From the NCBI RefSeq assembly GCF_014268495.2, contig NZ_CP077087.1, forward strand, positions 3,351,501 to 3,415,500: 64,000 bases of DNA, written 5' to 3'. The stretch is from Pseudomonas monsensis. GTDB lineage: Bacteria; Pseudomonadota; Gammaproteobacteria; Pseudomonadales; Pseudomonadaceae. The notes under the pieces are model-generated. The model was not told where the DNA came from and did no database searches. It worked only from the letters and a program-made list of their open reading frames with translations. The position numbers were made by a program, and so were the translations under genes. Positions within the stretch are counted from its first letter, which is position 1; each line of letters starts with the position of its first letter. Shown piece after piece: positions 27,024-33,907 of the stretch.

Positions 27024-28877
27024 ATGGGTGTGTTTGACTACAAAAACTTCGGCACAGCCGATTCCAAGGCGCTGTTCAGCGACGCCATGGCGATCACGCT
27101 GTATTCCTACCACAACCTCGATAACGGCTTTGCCACGGGTTATCAGCACAACGGCTTCGGCCTTGGCCTGCCGGCCACGCTGGTCACGGCGTTGCTGGGC
27201 GGCACGGACTCCCAGGGGGTTATCCCCGGCATTCCGTGGAACCTCGATTCGGAAAAACTCGCCCTCGACGCCGTGAAGAAGGCCGGCTGGACGCCGATCA
27301 CCGCGTCGCAACTGGGGTATGAAGGCAAGACCGACGCACGCGGCACCTTCTTCGGCGAGAAGGCCGGTTACGCTACCGCGCAGGTCGAAATCCTCGGCAA
27401 GTACGACGCCCAGGGCCATCTGACGGAAATCGGCATCGCCTTTCGCGGCACCAGCGGCCCGCGGGAAAACTTGATCCTCGACTCCATCGGCGATGTGATC
27501 AACGACCTGCTGGCGGCGTTCGGTCCCAAGGACTACGCCAGGAACTACGTCGGTGAAGCCTTCGGCAACCTGCTCAGTGATGTCGTGGCGTTCGCCAAGG
27601 CCAACGGCCTGACCGGCAAGGACGTGCTGGTCAGCGGCCACAGCCTCGGCGGGCTGGCAGTCAACAGCATGGCCGACCTGAGCGGCGGCAAATGGGGCGG
27701 CTTCTTCGCCGATTCCAACTACATTGCCTACGCCTCACCGACCCAGAGCAGCACCGACAAGGTGCTCAACGTCGGTTACGAAAACGATCCGGTATTCCGC
27801 GCCCTCGACGGCTCGAACTTCACCGGCGCCTCGATCGGCGTGCACGACGCGCCGAAGGAATCGGCCACCGACAACATCGTCAGCTTCAACGATCACTACG
27901 CCTCGACCGCGTGGAATCTGCTGCCGTTCTCGATCCTCAACATCCCGACCTGGATCTCACACCTGCCGACTGCTTACGGCGACGGCATGAACCGGATCAT
28001 CGAGTCGAAGTTCTACGACCTGACCAGCAAGGACTCGACGATCATCGTCGCCAACCTGTCGGACCCGGCGCGCGCCAATACCTGGGTGCAGGACCTCAAT
28101 CGCAATGCCGAAACCCACAAGGGCAGCACCTTTATCATCGGCAGCGACGCCAACGACCTGATCCAGGGCGGCAGTGGCAACGACTATCTGGAGGGCCGCG
28201 CCGGCAACGACACCTTCCGCGACAGTGGCGGCTACAACGTCATCCTCGGCGGCGCCGGCAATAACACCCTCGACTTGCAGAAATCGGTGAACACCTTCGA
28301 CTTTGCCAACGACGGCGCCGGCAACCTGTACATCCGCGATGCCAAAGGCGGGATCAGCATCACCCGCGATATCGGCAGCATCGTCACCAAGGAGCCGGGC
28401 TTCCTCTGGGGGCTGTTCAAGGACGACGTGACCCACAGCGTCACCAGCAGCGGCTTGAAGGTCGGCAACAACCTCACCGCGTATGAGTCGAGCGTCAAAG
28501 GCAGCAGCGGTGCCGACACACTCAAGGCGCATGCTGGCGGTGACTGGCTGTTCGGGCTCGATGGCAACGATCATCTGGTGGGTGGCGCCGGTAATGACGT
28601 CTTCGTCGGTGGCGCCGGCAACGACCTGATGGAGTCGGGCGGCGGGGCGGACACGTTCCTGTTCAACGGGGCGTTCGGCCAGGACCGGGTGGTCGGGTTT
28701 ACGTCCAACGACAAACTGGTGTTCCTGGGCGTGCAGGGGGTGTTGCCGACCGATGACTTGCGTGCCCATGCCGCGACAGTGGGGCAGGACACGGTGCTGA
28801 CGTTTGGCAATGATTCGGTGACGCTGGTCGGGGTTGCGCTCAATAGCTTGAGTGCCGACGGTATTGTGATCGCCTGA
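27024..28877 (+). CDS. lipA: Family I.3 RTX lipase (MIS38/PueA type)
   Basis: A 617-residue calcium-dependent extracellular lipase. The length and the triad Ser207 (GHSLGG), Asp255 (YENDPVF) and His313 (ISHLPT) equal those known for Pseudomonas MIS38 lipase. The lid-1 region with NGFGLGLPATLVTALLGG is present, unlike in the preceding paralogue. RTX repeats form two blocks (GGSGNDYLEGRAGNDTF near 376; LFGLDGNDHLVGGAGNDVFV near 512). There is no signal peptide; it ends ADGIVIA, a type I signal. Start ATG with GAGAGG upstream. It is the last gene of the apr-lip locus and probably an AprDEF substrate. Polyurethane esterase activity, reported for PueA homologues, is possible. Confidence 0.93.
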   Translation: MGVFDYKNFGTADSKALFSDAMAITLYSYHNLDNGFATGYQHNGFGLGLPATLVTALLGGTDSQGVIPGIPWNLDSEKLALDAVKKAGWTPITASQLGYEGKTDARGTFFGEKAGYATAQVEILGKYDAQGHLTEIGIAFRGTSGPRENLILDSIGDVINDLLAAFGPKDYARNYVGEAFGNLLSDVVAFAKANGLTGKDVLVSGHSLGGLAVNSMADLSGGKWGGFFADSNYIAYASPTQSSTDKVLNVGYENDPVFRALDGSNFTGASIGVHDAPKESATDNIVSFNDHYASTAWNLLPFSILNIPTWISHLPTAYGDGMNRIIESKFYDLTSKDSTIIVANLSDPARANTWVQDLNRNAETHKGSTFIIGSDANDLIQGGSGNDYLEGRAGNDTFRDSGGYNVILGGAGNNTLDLQKSVNTFDFANDGAGNLYIRDAKGGISITRDIGSIVTKEPGFLWGLFKDDVTHSVTSSGLKVGNNLTAYESSVKGSSGADTLKAHAGGDWLFGLDGNDHLVGGAGNDVFVGGAGNDLMESGGGADTFLFNGAFGQDRVVGFTSNDKLVFLGVQGVLPTDDLRAHAATVGQDTVLTFGNDSVTLVGVALNSLSADGIVIA

Positions 28878-28897
28878 TATTGATTGGCAACACACAA

Positions 28898-28931
28898 CCT
28901 GTGGCGAGGGCGCTGGCTCCCTCGCCACAAT
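28898..28931. repeat. Short GTGGCGAGGG hairpin after the lipase
   Basis: TGTGGCGAGGG (from 28900) and CCCTCGCCACA (to 28929) form a perfect 11-bp stem with an eight-base loop, the shortest local member of the GTGGCGAGGG family. There is no T-tract, so it is not a classic terminator, though it may stabilise the mRNA end. Confidence 0.65.
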
Positions 28932-29005
28932 CGGGTGCTGGAAGTGACTCGATGGCCATTCTCTGACTCAAACCCTGTGCAAACAGGAAAAGCGGCCTAA
29001 AGCCA

Positions 29006-29023
29006 GAACGTGCACACACGTTC
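29006..29023. promoter_or_regulatory. Inverted repeat upstream of a small envelope gene
   Basis: GAACGTG (29006-29012) and CACGTTC (29017-29023) form a perfect 7-bp palindrome about 36 bases before the GTG start at 29060. It may be an operator or a leader hairpin; no regulator is adjacent. Confidence 0.35.
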
Positions 29024-29059
29024 TATAGCTAGCCGCCATTGAGTACAGGAGATTCACAC

Positions 29060-29437
29060 GTGAGAAGTTTCAAGGGGTCTATCGGTTTCGTCGGACTGGC
29101 GCTGTGTTCCGCCAATGTCTGGGCCGATCTGCCTCAAACCTCGATTCTGAGCCGTTACGGCACCAGCATCGAGCAACTGCCGAGCCCGGCCAAGACCAAA
29201 GCGGTCGAGCCGGTCGAGGAGAAAAGCCGTTTTCAGATCCAGCCCGAACAGCCCTTCGTGACTATTCGCCTGGGTGACGGCAAACCACCGCCGCAAACCA
29301 CAGGCAATCCGAGCATTGACCGCATGGCCCAGCAGGACCTGGAGCGTTGCCAGCGCCTGCAAGGCGAATTGGTACGACGTGGCGGCAGCTACTTCAGTTG
29401 CGACAACAGCATCCCGGGCATGCCCGCTTTCGAATAA
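29060..29437 (+). CDS. Hypothetical exported protein
   Basis: A 125-residue protein I do not recognise. A likely signal peptide (MRSFKGSIGFVGLALCSANVWA) precedes a mature part of low hydrophobicity with Pro and charged residues, QPFVTIRLGDGKPPPQTTG in the middle and two cysteines near the end (ERCQRLQ and FSCDNS). It is probably periplasmic, and the two cysteines may form a disulfide. The start is GTG 29060, seven bases after AGGAGA; an earlier TTG at 29039 has no ribosome site. It stands alone between the lipase locus and a convergent lipoprotein gene. Confidence 0.6.
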   Translation: MRSFKGSIGFVGLALCSANVWADLPQTSILSRYGTSIEQLPSPAKTKAVEPVEEKSRFQIQPEQPFVTIRLGDGKPPPQTTGNPSIDRMAQQDLERCQRLQGELVRRGGSYFSCDNSIPGMPAFE

Positions 29438-29448
29438 CCCGAGACGCC

Positions 29449-29507
29449 TGTGCAGGAGCTGCCGAGGCGGCGATCTTGATCGTTCCCACGCACAGCGTGG
29501 GAACGAA
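29449..29507. repeat. REP-like palindrome with GTTCCCACGC hairpin
   Basis: GCAGGAGCTGCCGAGGCGGC leads into the perfect 11-bp stem CGTTCCCACGC (29481-29491) / GCGTGGGAACG (29495-29505). It lies between convergent genes and could also end transcription, though it lacks a T-tract. Confidence 0.65.
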
Positions 29508-29520
29508 CGGCAGCAGGGTG

Positions 29521-29745
29521 TCAGTCTTCTTCGCGAACAGTGGCAACCTCATCGGCGCGCACTTTCACCTTGGCCCCGGAAATATCCTCGAATTCATAGA
29601 AACCGTCCTTGGTTTTGGTCTTCGGCATGTCCTTGGTCAAATACTGAGTGCCGTTCTGCAGGGTGACCACGGTCTGGGTCGAGCAACCGCCCAAAGCCAG
29701 CAAAGCCGCAACTGCCAGAGGAATGCCCAGCGTCTTGATTTTCAT
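29521..29745 (-). CDS. YgdI/YgdR-family small lipoprotein
   Basis: A 74-residue predicted lipoprotein. The N-terminus MKIKTLGIPLAVAALLALGG-C is a lipobox signal; the mature part CSTQTVVTLQNGTQYLTKDM to GAKVKVRADEVATVREE is the small SH3-like barrel of the YgdI/YgdR (DUF903) family, whose role is unknown. The frame stays open for 60 more codons upstream, but the ATG at 29745 gives the lipobox and is the clear start. It is divergent from the FAN1-type nuclease gene (about 195 bases between). Position +2 after Cys is Ser, so outer membrane sorting is expected. Confidence 0.85.
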   Translation of the reverse strand: MKIKTLGIPLAVAALLALGGCSTQTVVTLQNGTQYLTKDMPKTKTKDGFYEFEDISGAKVKVRADEVATVREED

Positions 29746-29939
29746 ACCCACTTCTAGATCCTCGTTCCATGTGATACCGAGCAATGTCGGTCTTCTAACG
29801 CGGTTGGTGCCATCACGCGGGAAAAAGTTCGATGCGCCGGTCAAAAAATGCCACTGATCCTTTTCCGTTTGCACCGGACGGGGCTGAGCTGGTATCTGTA
29901 CGCATAACCAGTACTCGTTCGCCATGGCCCTGAATTTCC

Positions 29940-31592
29940 GTGACTGCCAATCCCCTCGACGATCCGTTCTATTACCTCAACAACTTCCGGCAAGTGCTTG
30001 ACTGGCTTGAGCTGCGCTATGCCGATGTGATGAGCGCAACCGAGCACGCCTTCATTCGCGACTTCAAGGCATTGCCCAAACCGTCGCAAGGTTTGCTGGT
30101 GCGCATGGTGATGCGCAAGGGCGTGCATTTTCGTGCCGGCAAACTCGCTTATGCCGAGATCGGTGACATCGCCGAGGCTGCGCGACCGTTGCTGGAGCAT
30201 GGCTGGCTGGATGAACACGCCCCCTTGGCGCTGGCCGAGGTGTTCGAGGTGTTGCTCAAGGCCGAAATCCTGCAAGCGTTCGCCGCGTTCATCGAGCAAC
30301 CCAAGGGCCGCAAGGACGACTGGCTGCCCGCACTCGCCGGGCTGTTCCCGGAAACCCGCCGCCTGTGCGACTGGGCACCGTTGCTCGCCGAGCGTCTGTT
30401 CAGCCTGACCATCATGGACCTGTGCGACCGCTTGCGCCTGATGTTCTTCGGCAACCTGTACCAGGACTGGTCGGAGTTCGTCCTCGCCGACCTCGGGATC
30501 TTCACCTACGAAAAAGTCGAGTTCTGCGCCGACTCCCGTGGTCTGCGCAGCCGCGAAGACGTTGACGCCTGCCTGTTTCTGCACACCTGCCAGCTGCGCT
30601 TCGAGGCCGGCGAACCGTTGGAGATCATTGTCGAGCAGGTCAGCGCCATGCATTTCGATAACCCGTGGCTGCAACGGCGGCGTGGCAAGGTGCTGTTCCA
30701 GATCGCCCAGTATTGCGAGCGCACCACCGAGTTTGCCCTGGCCCTGAACATCTACCGCGACTGTGCCTACCCGGGCGCGCGATTGCGCATGATCCGGGTG
30801 CTGGAGCGCTGCGGTGAATACGCCTTGGCCCTGGAACTCGCCACTGTGGCGGAGCAGGCCGTGGAGAGTGCTGCCGAACAACAAGGCCTGCAACGCATCG
30901 TGCCACGGCTGCGGCGCAAACTCGGTGGTCCGCCATTGAAACGGGTGGCGGCCAGACCGGTGGAGCGCCTGGATCTGCAGCTGCTGCGCAGCGATCCAGG
31001 GTTGTCGGTCGAGTACTACGTGCAGGCCCATCTGCACGACGACGATGGCCCGGTGCATTACGTGGAAAACAGTCTGATCAATTCGCTGTTCGGCCTGTTG
31101 TGCTGGCCGGCGATTTTTGCGCCGCTGCCGGGCGCGTTCTTTCACCCGTTCCAGCGCGGGCCGGTGGATTTGCTGAATGAAGACTTTCAGCAACGCCGCG
31201 CCGAACTGTTCCAGGCCTGTCTGGCTGAGCTCGACGATGGTCGCTATGCGCAGACCATTCGCGAACGATTTGTCGCCAAGTGGGGCATCCAGTCGCCATT
31301 CGTGTTTTGGGGCGCCTTGAATGAAGCCTTGCTGGAGCAGGCACTGGCCTGTCTGCCGGCCGAACACCTGAAACACTGGTTCAACCGGCTGCTGCTCGAC
31401 ATCAAGGCCAACCGTGCTGGCATGCCCGACCTGATCCAGTTCTGGCCGCAGCACAAAACTTACCGGATGATCGAAGTCAAAGGCCCCGGCGACCGCTTGC
31501 AGGATAACCAGCTGCGCTGGCTGGAGTTCTGCCATCAACACCAGATGCCGGTTGCCGTGTGTTACGTGCAATGGGCGGAGCAGAGCGCTTGA
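29940..31592 (+). CDS. FAN1-type structure-specific nuclease (VRR-NUC domain)
   Basis: A 550-residue nuclease of the bacterial FAN1 family, which cuts 5' flaps and DNA near interstrand crosslinks. The N-terminal helical part includes YYLNNFRQVLDWLELRYADV and a SAP-like region with KPSQGLLVRMVMRKGVHFR. TPR-like helices fill the middle. The C-terminal VRR-NUC domain has Asp497 (GMPDLIQFW), Glu512 and Lys514 (MIEVKGPGDRLQDNQ); the same residues are catalytic in P. aeruginosa FAN1 with a ten-residue offset. The start is GTG 29940 because an in-frame TGA lies at 29931-29933. The stop TGA overlaps the likely start of the helicase gene, so the two are translationally coupled and probably work in one repair path. 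Confidence 0.9.
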   Translation: MTANPLDDPFYYLNNFRQVLDWLELRYADVMSATEHAFIRDFKALPKPSQGLLVRMVMRKGVHFRAGKLAYAEIGDIAEAARPLLEHGWLDEHAPLALAEVFEVLLKAEILQAFAAFIEQPKGRKDDWLPALAGLFPETRRLCDWAPLLAERLFSLTIMDLCDRLRLMFFGNLYQDWSEFVLADLGIFTYEKVEFCADSRGLRSREDVDACLFLHTCQLRFEAGEPLEIIVEQVSAMHFDNPWLQRRRGKVLFQIAQYCERTTEFALALNIYRDCAYPGARLRMIRVLERCGEYALALELATVAEQAVESAAEQQGLQRIVPRLRRKLGGPPLKRVAARPVERLDLQLLRSDPGLSVEYYVQAHLHDDDGPVHYVENSLINSLFGLLCWPAIFAPLPGAFFHPFQRGPVDLLNEDFQQRRAELFQACLAELDDGRYAQTIRERFVAKWGIQSPFVFWGALNEALLEQALACLPAEHLKHWFNRLLLDIKANRAGMPDLIQFWPQHKTYRMIEVKGPGDRLQDNQLRWLEFCHQHQMPVAVCYVQWAEQSA

Positions 31593-33907
31593 GCTACAGC
31601 ATTGCCGTGCGCGCACTGTGCGAGTTCACCGCGAAATGCGGCGACCTCGACCTGCGTTTCACACCGTCCCCCACAGCGCTGGAAGGCATTGCCGGGCATC
31701 GTACCGTGGCTTCGCGGCGTAGCGAGCAGTATCAAAGTGAAGTCGCGCTGGAAGGCGAGTACCTGCAACTGAAGGTCAAGGGCAGGGCGGATGGCTACGA
31801 CCCTGCGCAAAACTGCCTCGAAGAGGTCAAAACCTACCGTGGCGACCTGAGCAAGCAACCGGCCAATCATCGGCAATTGCACTGGGCGCAGGCCAAGGTT
31901 TACGGCTGGTTGATGTGCCGCAAGCTCGATGTGCAGCAGATCAACCTGGCGCTGGTGTATTTCGACATCGTCAGCGAGAAGGAAACCTGCCTGGTCGAAG
32001 CCTTCGACGCCAAGACCCTGCAGGACTTCTTCGAGCACCAATGCCGCTTGTTTCTGCATTGGGCCGAACAGGAAATGGCGCACCGTGATGCGCGTAATCG
32101 AGCGGCGCAGCACCTTAGCTTTCCCCATGCCGGTTTTCGCCCCGGCCAGCGGCACCTGGCCGAATCGGTGTTCAAGGCCGTCAGCACCGGTCGTTGTCTG
32201 ATGGCCCAGGCGCCGACCGGGATCGGCAAGACCCTCGGCACCCTGTTCCCGATGCTCAAGGCGCTGGCGCCGCAGCAACTGGACAAGGTGTTCTTCCTGA
32301 CCGCCAAGACCCCCGGGCGCAAACTGGCGCTGGACGCCAGTCAGGTGTTGTTCGATCAGACGCCGACATTGCCCTTGCGGGTCCTGGAAATGGTCGCCCG
32401 GGACAAGGCCTGCGAACACCCGGACAAGGCCTGTCACGGTGAATCCTGTCCCCTGGCGCAAGGCTTCTACGATCGTTTGCCCGCCGCCCGCGAAGCGGCC
32501 AGTCGCATCAACCTGCTTGATCAGGCGGCCATGCGCGACGTCGCCGCGCAACACTCGGTCTGTCCGTATTACCTGAGCCAGGAAATGGCCCGCTGGGCCG
32601 ACGTGGTGGTAGCCGACTACAACTATTATTTCGACTTCAGTGCTTTGCTGTTCGGGCTGGCCCAGCTCAATCAGTGGAAAGTCGCCGTCCTGGCAGACGA
32701 GGCGCACAACCTGGTGGAGCGCGGCCGGCAGATGTACAGCGCCAGTCTGGATCAGGGCACCTTCGGCAGCGTGCGCAAAACCGCCCCGCAGGCGCTGAAA
32801 AACGTCCTGCAACGGGTCAACCGCGAGTGGAACGCGTTGCATGCGCCGCAACTGGCGCCGTATCAGGCCTACGACAAGGCGCCGGAAAAACTGCTGCAAG
32901 CGATCTCGCTGTGCTGCGCGGCCATCGGCGATTACCTCAACGATCACCCGCAAGGGCTCGACAGCGGTTTGCAGAATGTCTACTTCGACCTGCTGCAATT
33001 TGGCCGGGTCGCGGAGCTGTACGACGAGCATTATCTGTTCGACATCAGCAAGCGCGACCTCGATCGCAAGCGACCGCTGTCGCAACTGTGCCTGCGCAAT
33101 GTGGTGCCGGCCGCGTTCATCGGCCCGCGCCTGAAAGCGGCGCGCAGCAGCGTATTGTTTTCCGCCACCCTCAGCCCGCGCCGCTATTACGCCGACCTGC
33201 TCGGGACACCCGCCGATACCGTGTGCATCGACGTAGAGTCGCCGTTCAGCGCCGAGCAGTTGCAGGTGCACATCGTCAGCCGCATTTCTACGCGCTTCAA
33301 CCATCGCCAGGCTTCGCTGGCGCCCATCGTCGAGCTGATCGCTCGCCAGTTCAGCGAACGGCCGGGCAACTATCTGGCGTTCTTCAGCAGCTTTGACTAC
33401 TTGCAACAGGTCGCGCAGTTGCTGGCCGAACGGCACCCGCACATCACCTTGTGGCAGCAATCACGGGGCATGGCCGAAGGGCAGCGTCAGGCGTTCCTCG
33501 ATCAGTTCACCGCCGACAGCCAGGGCGTCGGGTTTGCGGTGCTGGGCGGCGCCTTCGGGGAAGGCATCGACTTGCCCGGCGCCCGCCTGATCGGTGCGTT
33601 CATCGCCACCCTGGGGCTGGCGCAGCTCAACCCGGTCAATGAACAGATGAAGCAGCGCATGGCGGCGATTTTCGGCGCCGGCTACGACTACACCTACCTG
33701 TTTCCCGGGGTACAGAAAGTGGTGCAGGCCGCCGGTCGCGTGATCCGTACCCGCGAGGATCGCGGCGTGGTGATGCTGATCGACGATCGCTTTGCCGAGC
33801 ATCGCATTCAGCAACTGCTGCCGCGCTGGTGGGCGATCGATAACGAGCCCGCCGCTTCCCAAATCGACGGATTCACGCATACTCCTGCTCATATCAGTGT
33901 GCGGTGA
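31589..33907 (+). CDS. DinG/XPD-like DNA helicase with N-terminal PD-(D/E)XK nuclease-like part
   Basis: A 772-residue superfamily 2 iron-sulfur helicase. Near the N-terminus KGRADGYD (Asp68) and LEEVKTYRG (Glu79, Lys81) form a D-ExK nuclease-like motif. The helicase follows with Walker A APTGIGKT (Lys214), a probable 4Fe-4S cluster (Cys275, Cys282, Cys287, Cys325), DEAH (Asp370) and the C-terminal GGAFGEGIDLPG and QAAGRVIRTREDRG. Start taken as TTG 31589: GGAG eight bases before it, and the upstream stop overlaps it; ATG 31571 in the same frame is the alternative. It lies between the FAN1-type gene and the hybrid kinase, overlapping both by a few bases. Branched or crosslinked DNA processing is inferred. 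Confidence 0.88.
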   Translation: MSYSIAVRALCEFTAKCGDLDLRFTPSPTALEGIAGHRTVASRRSEQYQSEVALEGEYLQLKVKGRADGYDPAQNCLEEVKTYRGDLSKQPANHRQLHWAQAKVYGWLMCRKLDVQQINLALVYFDIVSEKETCLVEAFDAKTLQDFFEHQCRLFLHWAEQEMAHRDARNRAAQHLSFPHAGFRPGQRHLAESVFKAVSTGRCLMAQAPTGIGKTLGTLFPMLKALAPQQLDKVFFLTAKTPGRKLALDASQVLFDQTPTLPLRVLEMVARDKACEHPDKACHGESCPLAQGFYDRLPAAREAASRINLLDQAAMRDVAAQHSVCPYYLSQEMARWADVVVADYNYYFDFSALLFGLAQLNQWKVAVLADEAHNLVERGRQMYSASLDQGTFGSVRKTAPQALKNVLQRVNREWNALHAPQLAPYQAYDKAPEKLLQAISLCCAAIGDYLNDHPQGLDSGLQNVYFDLLQFGRVAELYDEHYLFDISKRDLDRKRPLSQLCLRNVVPAAFIGPRLKAARSSVLFSATLSPRRYYADLLGTPADTVCIDVESPFSAEQLQVHIVSRISTRFNHRQASLAPIVELIARQFSERPGNYLAFFSSFDYLQQVAQLLAERHPHITLWQQSRGMAEGQRQAFLDQFTADSQGVGFAVLGGAFGEGIDLPGARLIGAFIATLGLAQLNPVNEQMKQRMAAIFGAGYDYTYLFPGVQKVVQAAGRVIRTREDRGVVMLIDDRFAEHRIQQLLPRWWAIDNEPAASQIDGFTHTPAHISVR

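Noticed and set aside
28898..28931. Rho-independent terminator after the lipase
   Set aside because: Good stem but no T-tract; the same sequence occurs as a repeat arm elsewhere in the window.
29840..29925. Longer version of the small lipoprotein starting at 29925
   Set aside because: It would bury the lipobox signal in the protein; ATG 29745 gives a normal lipoprotein.
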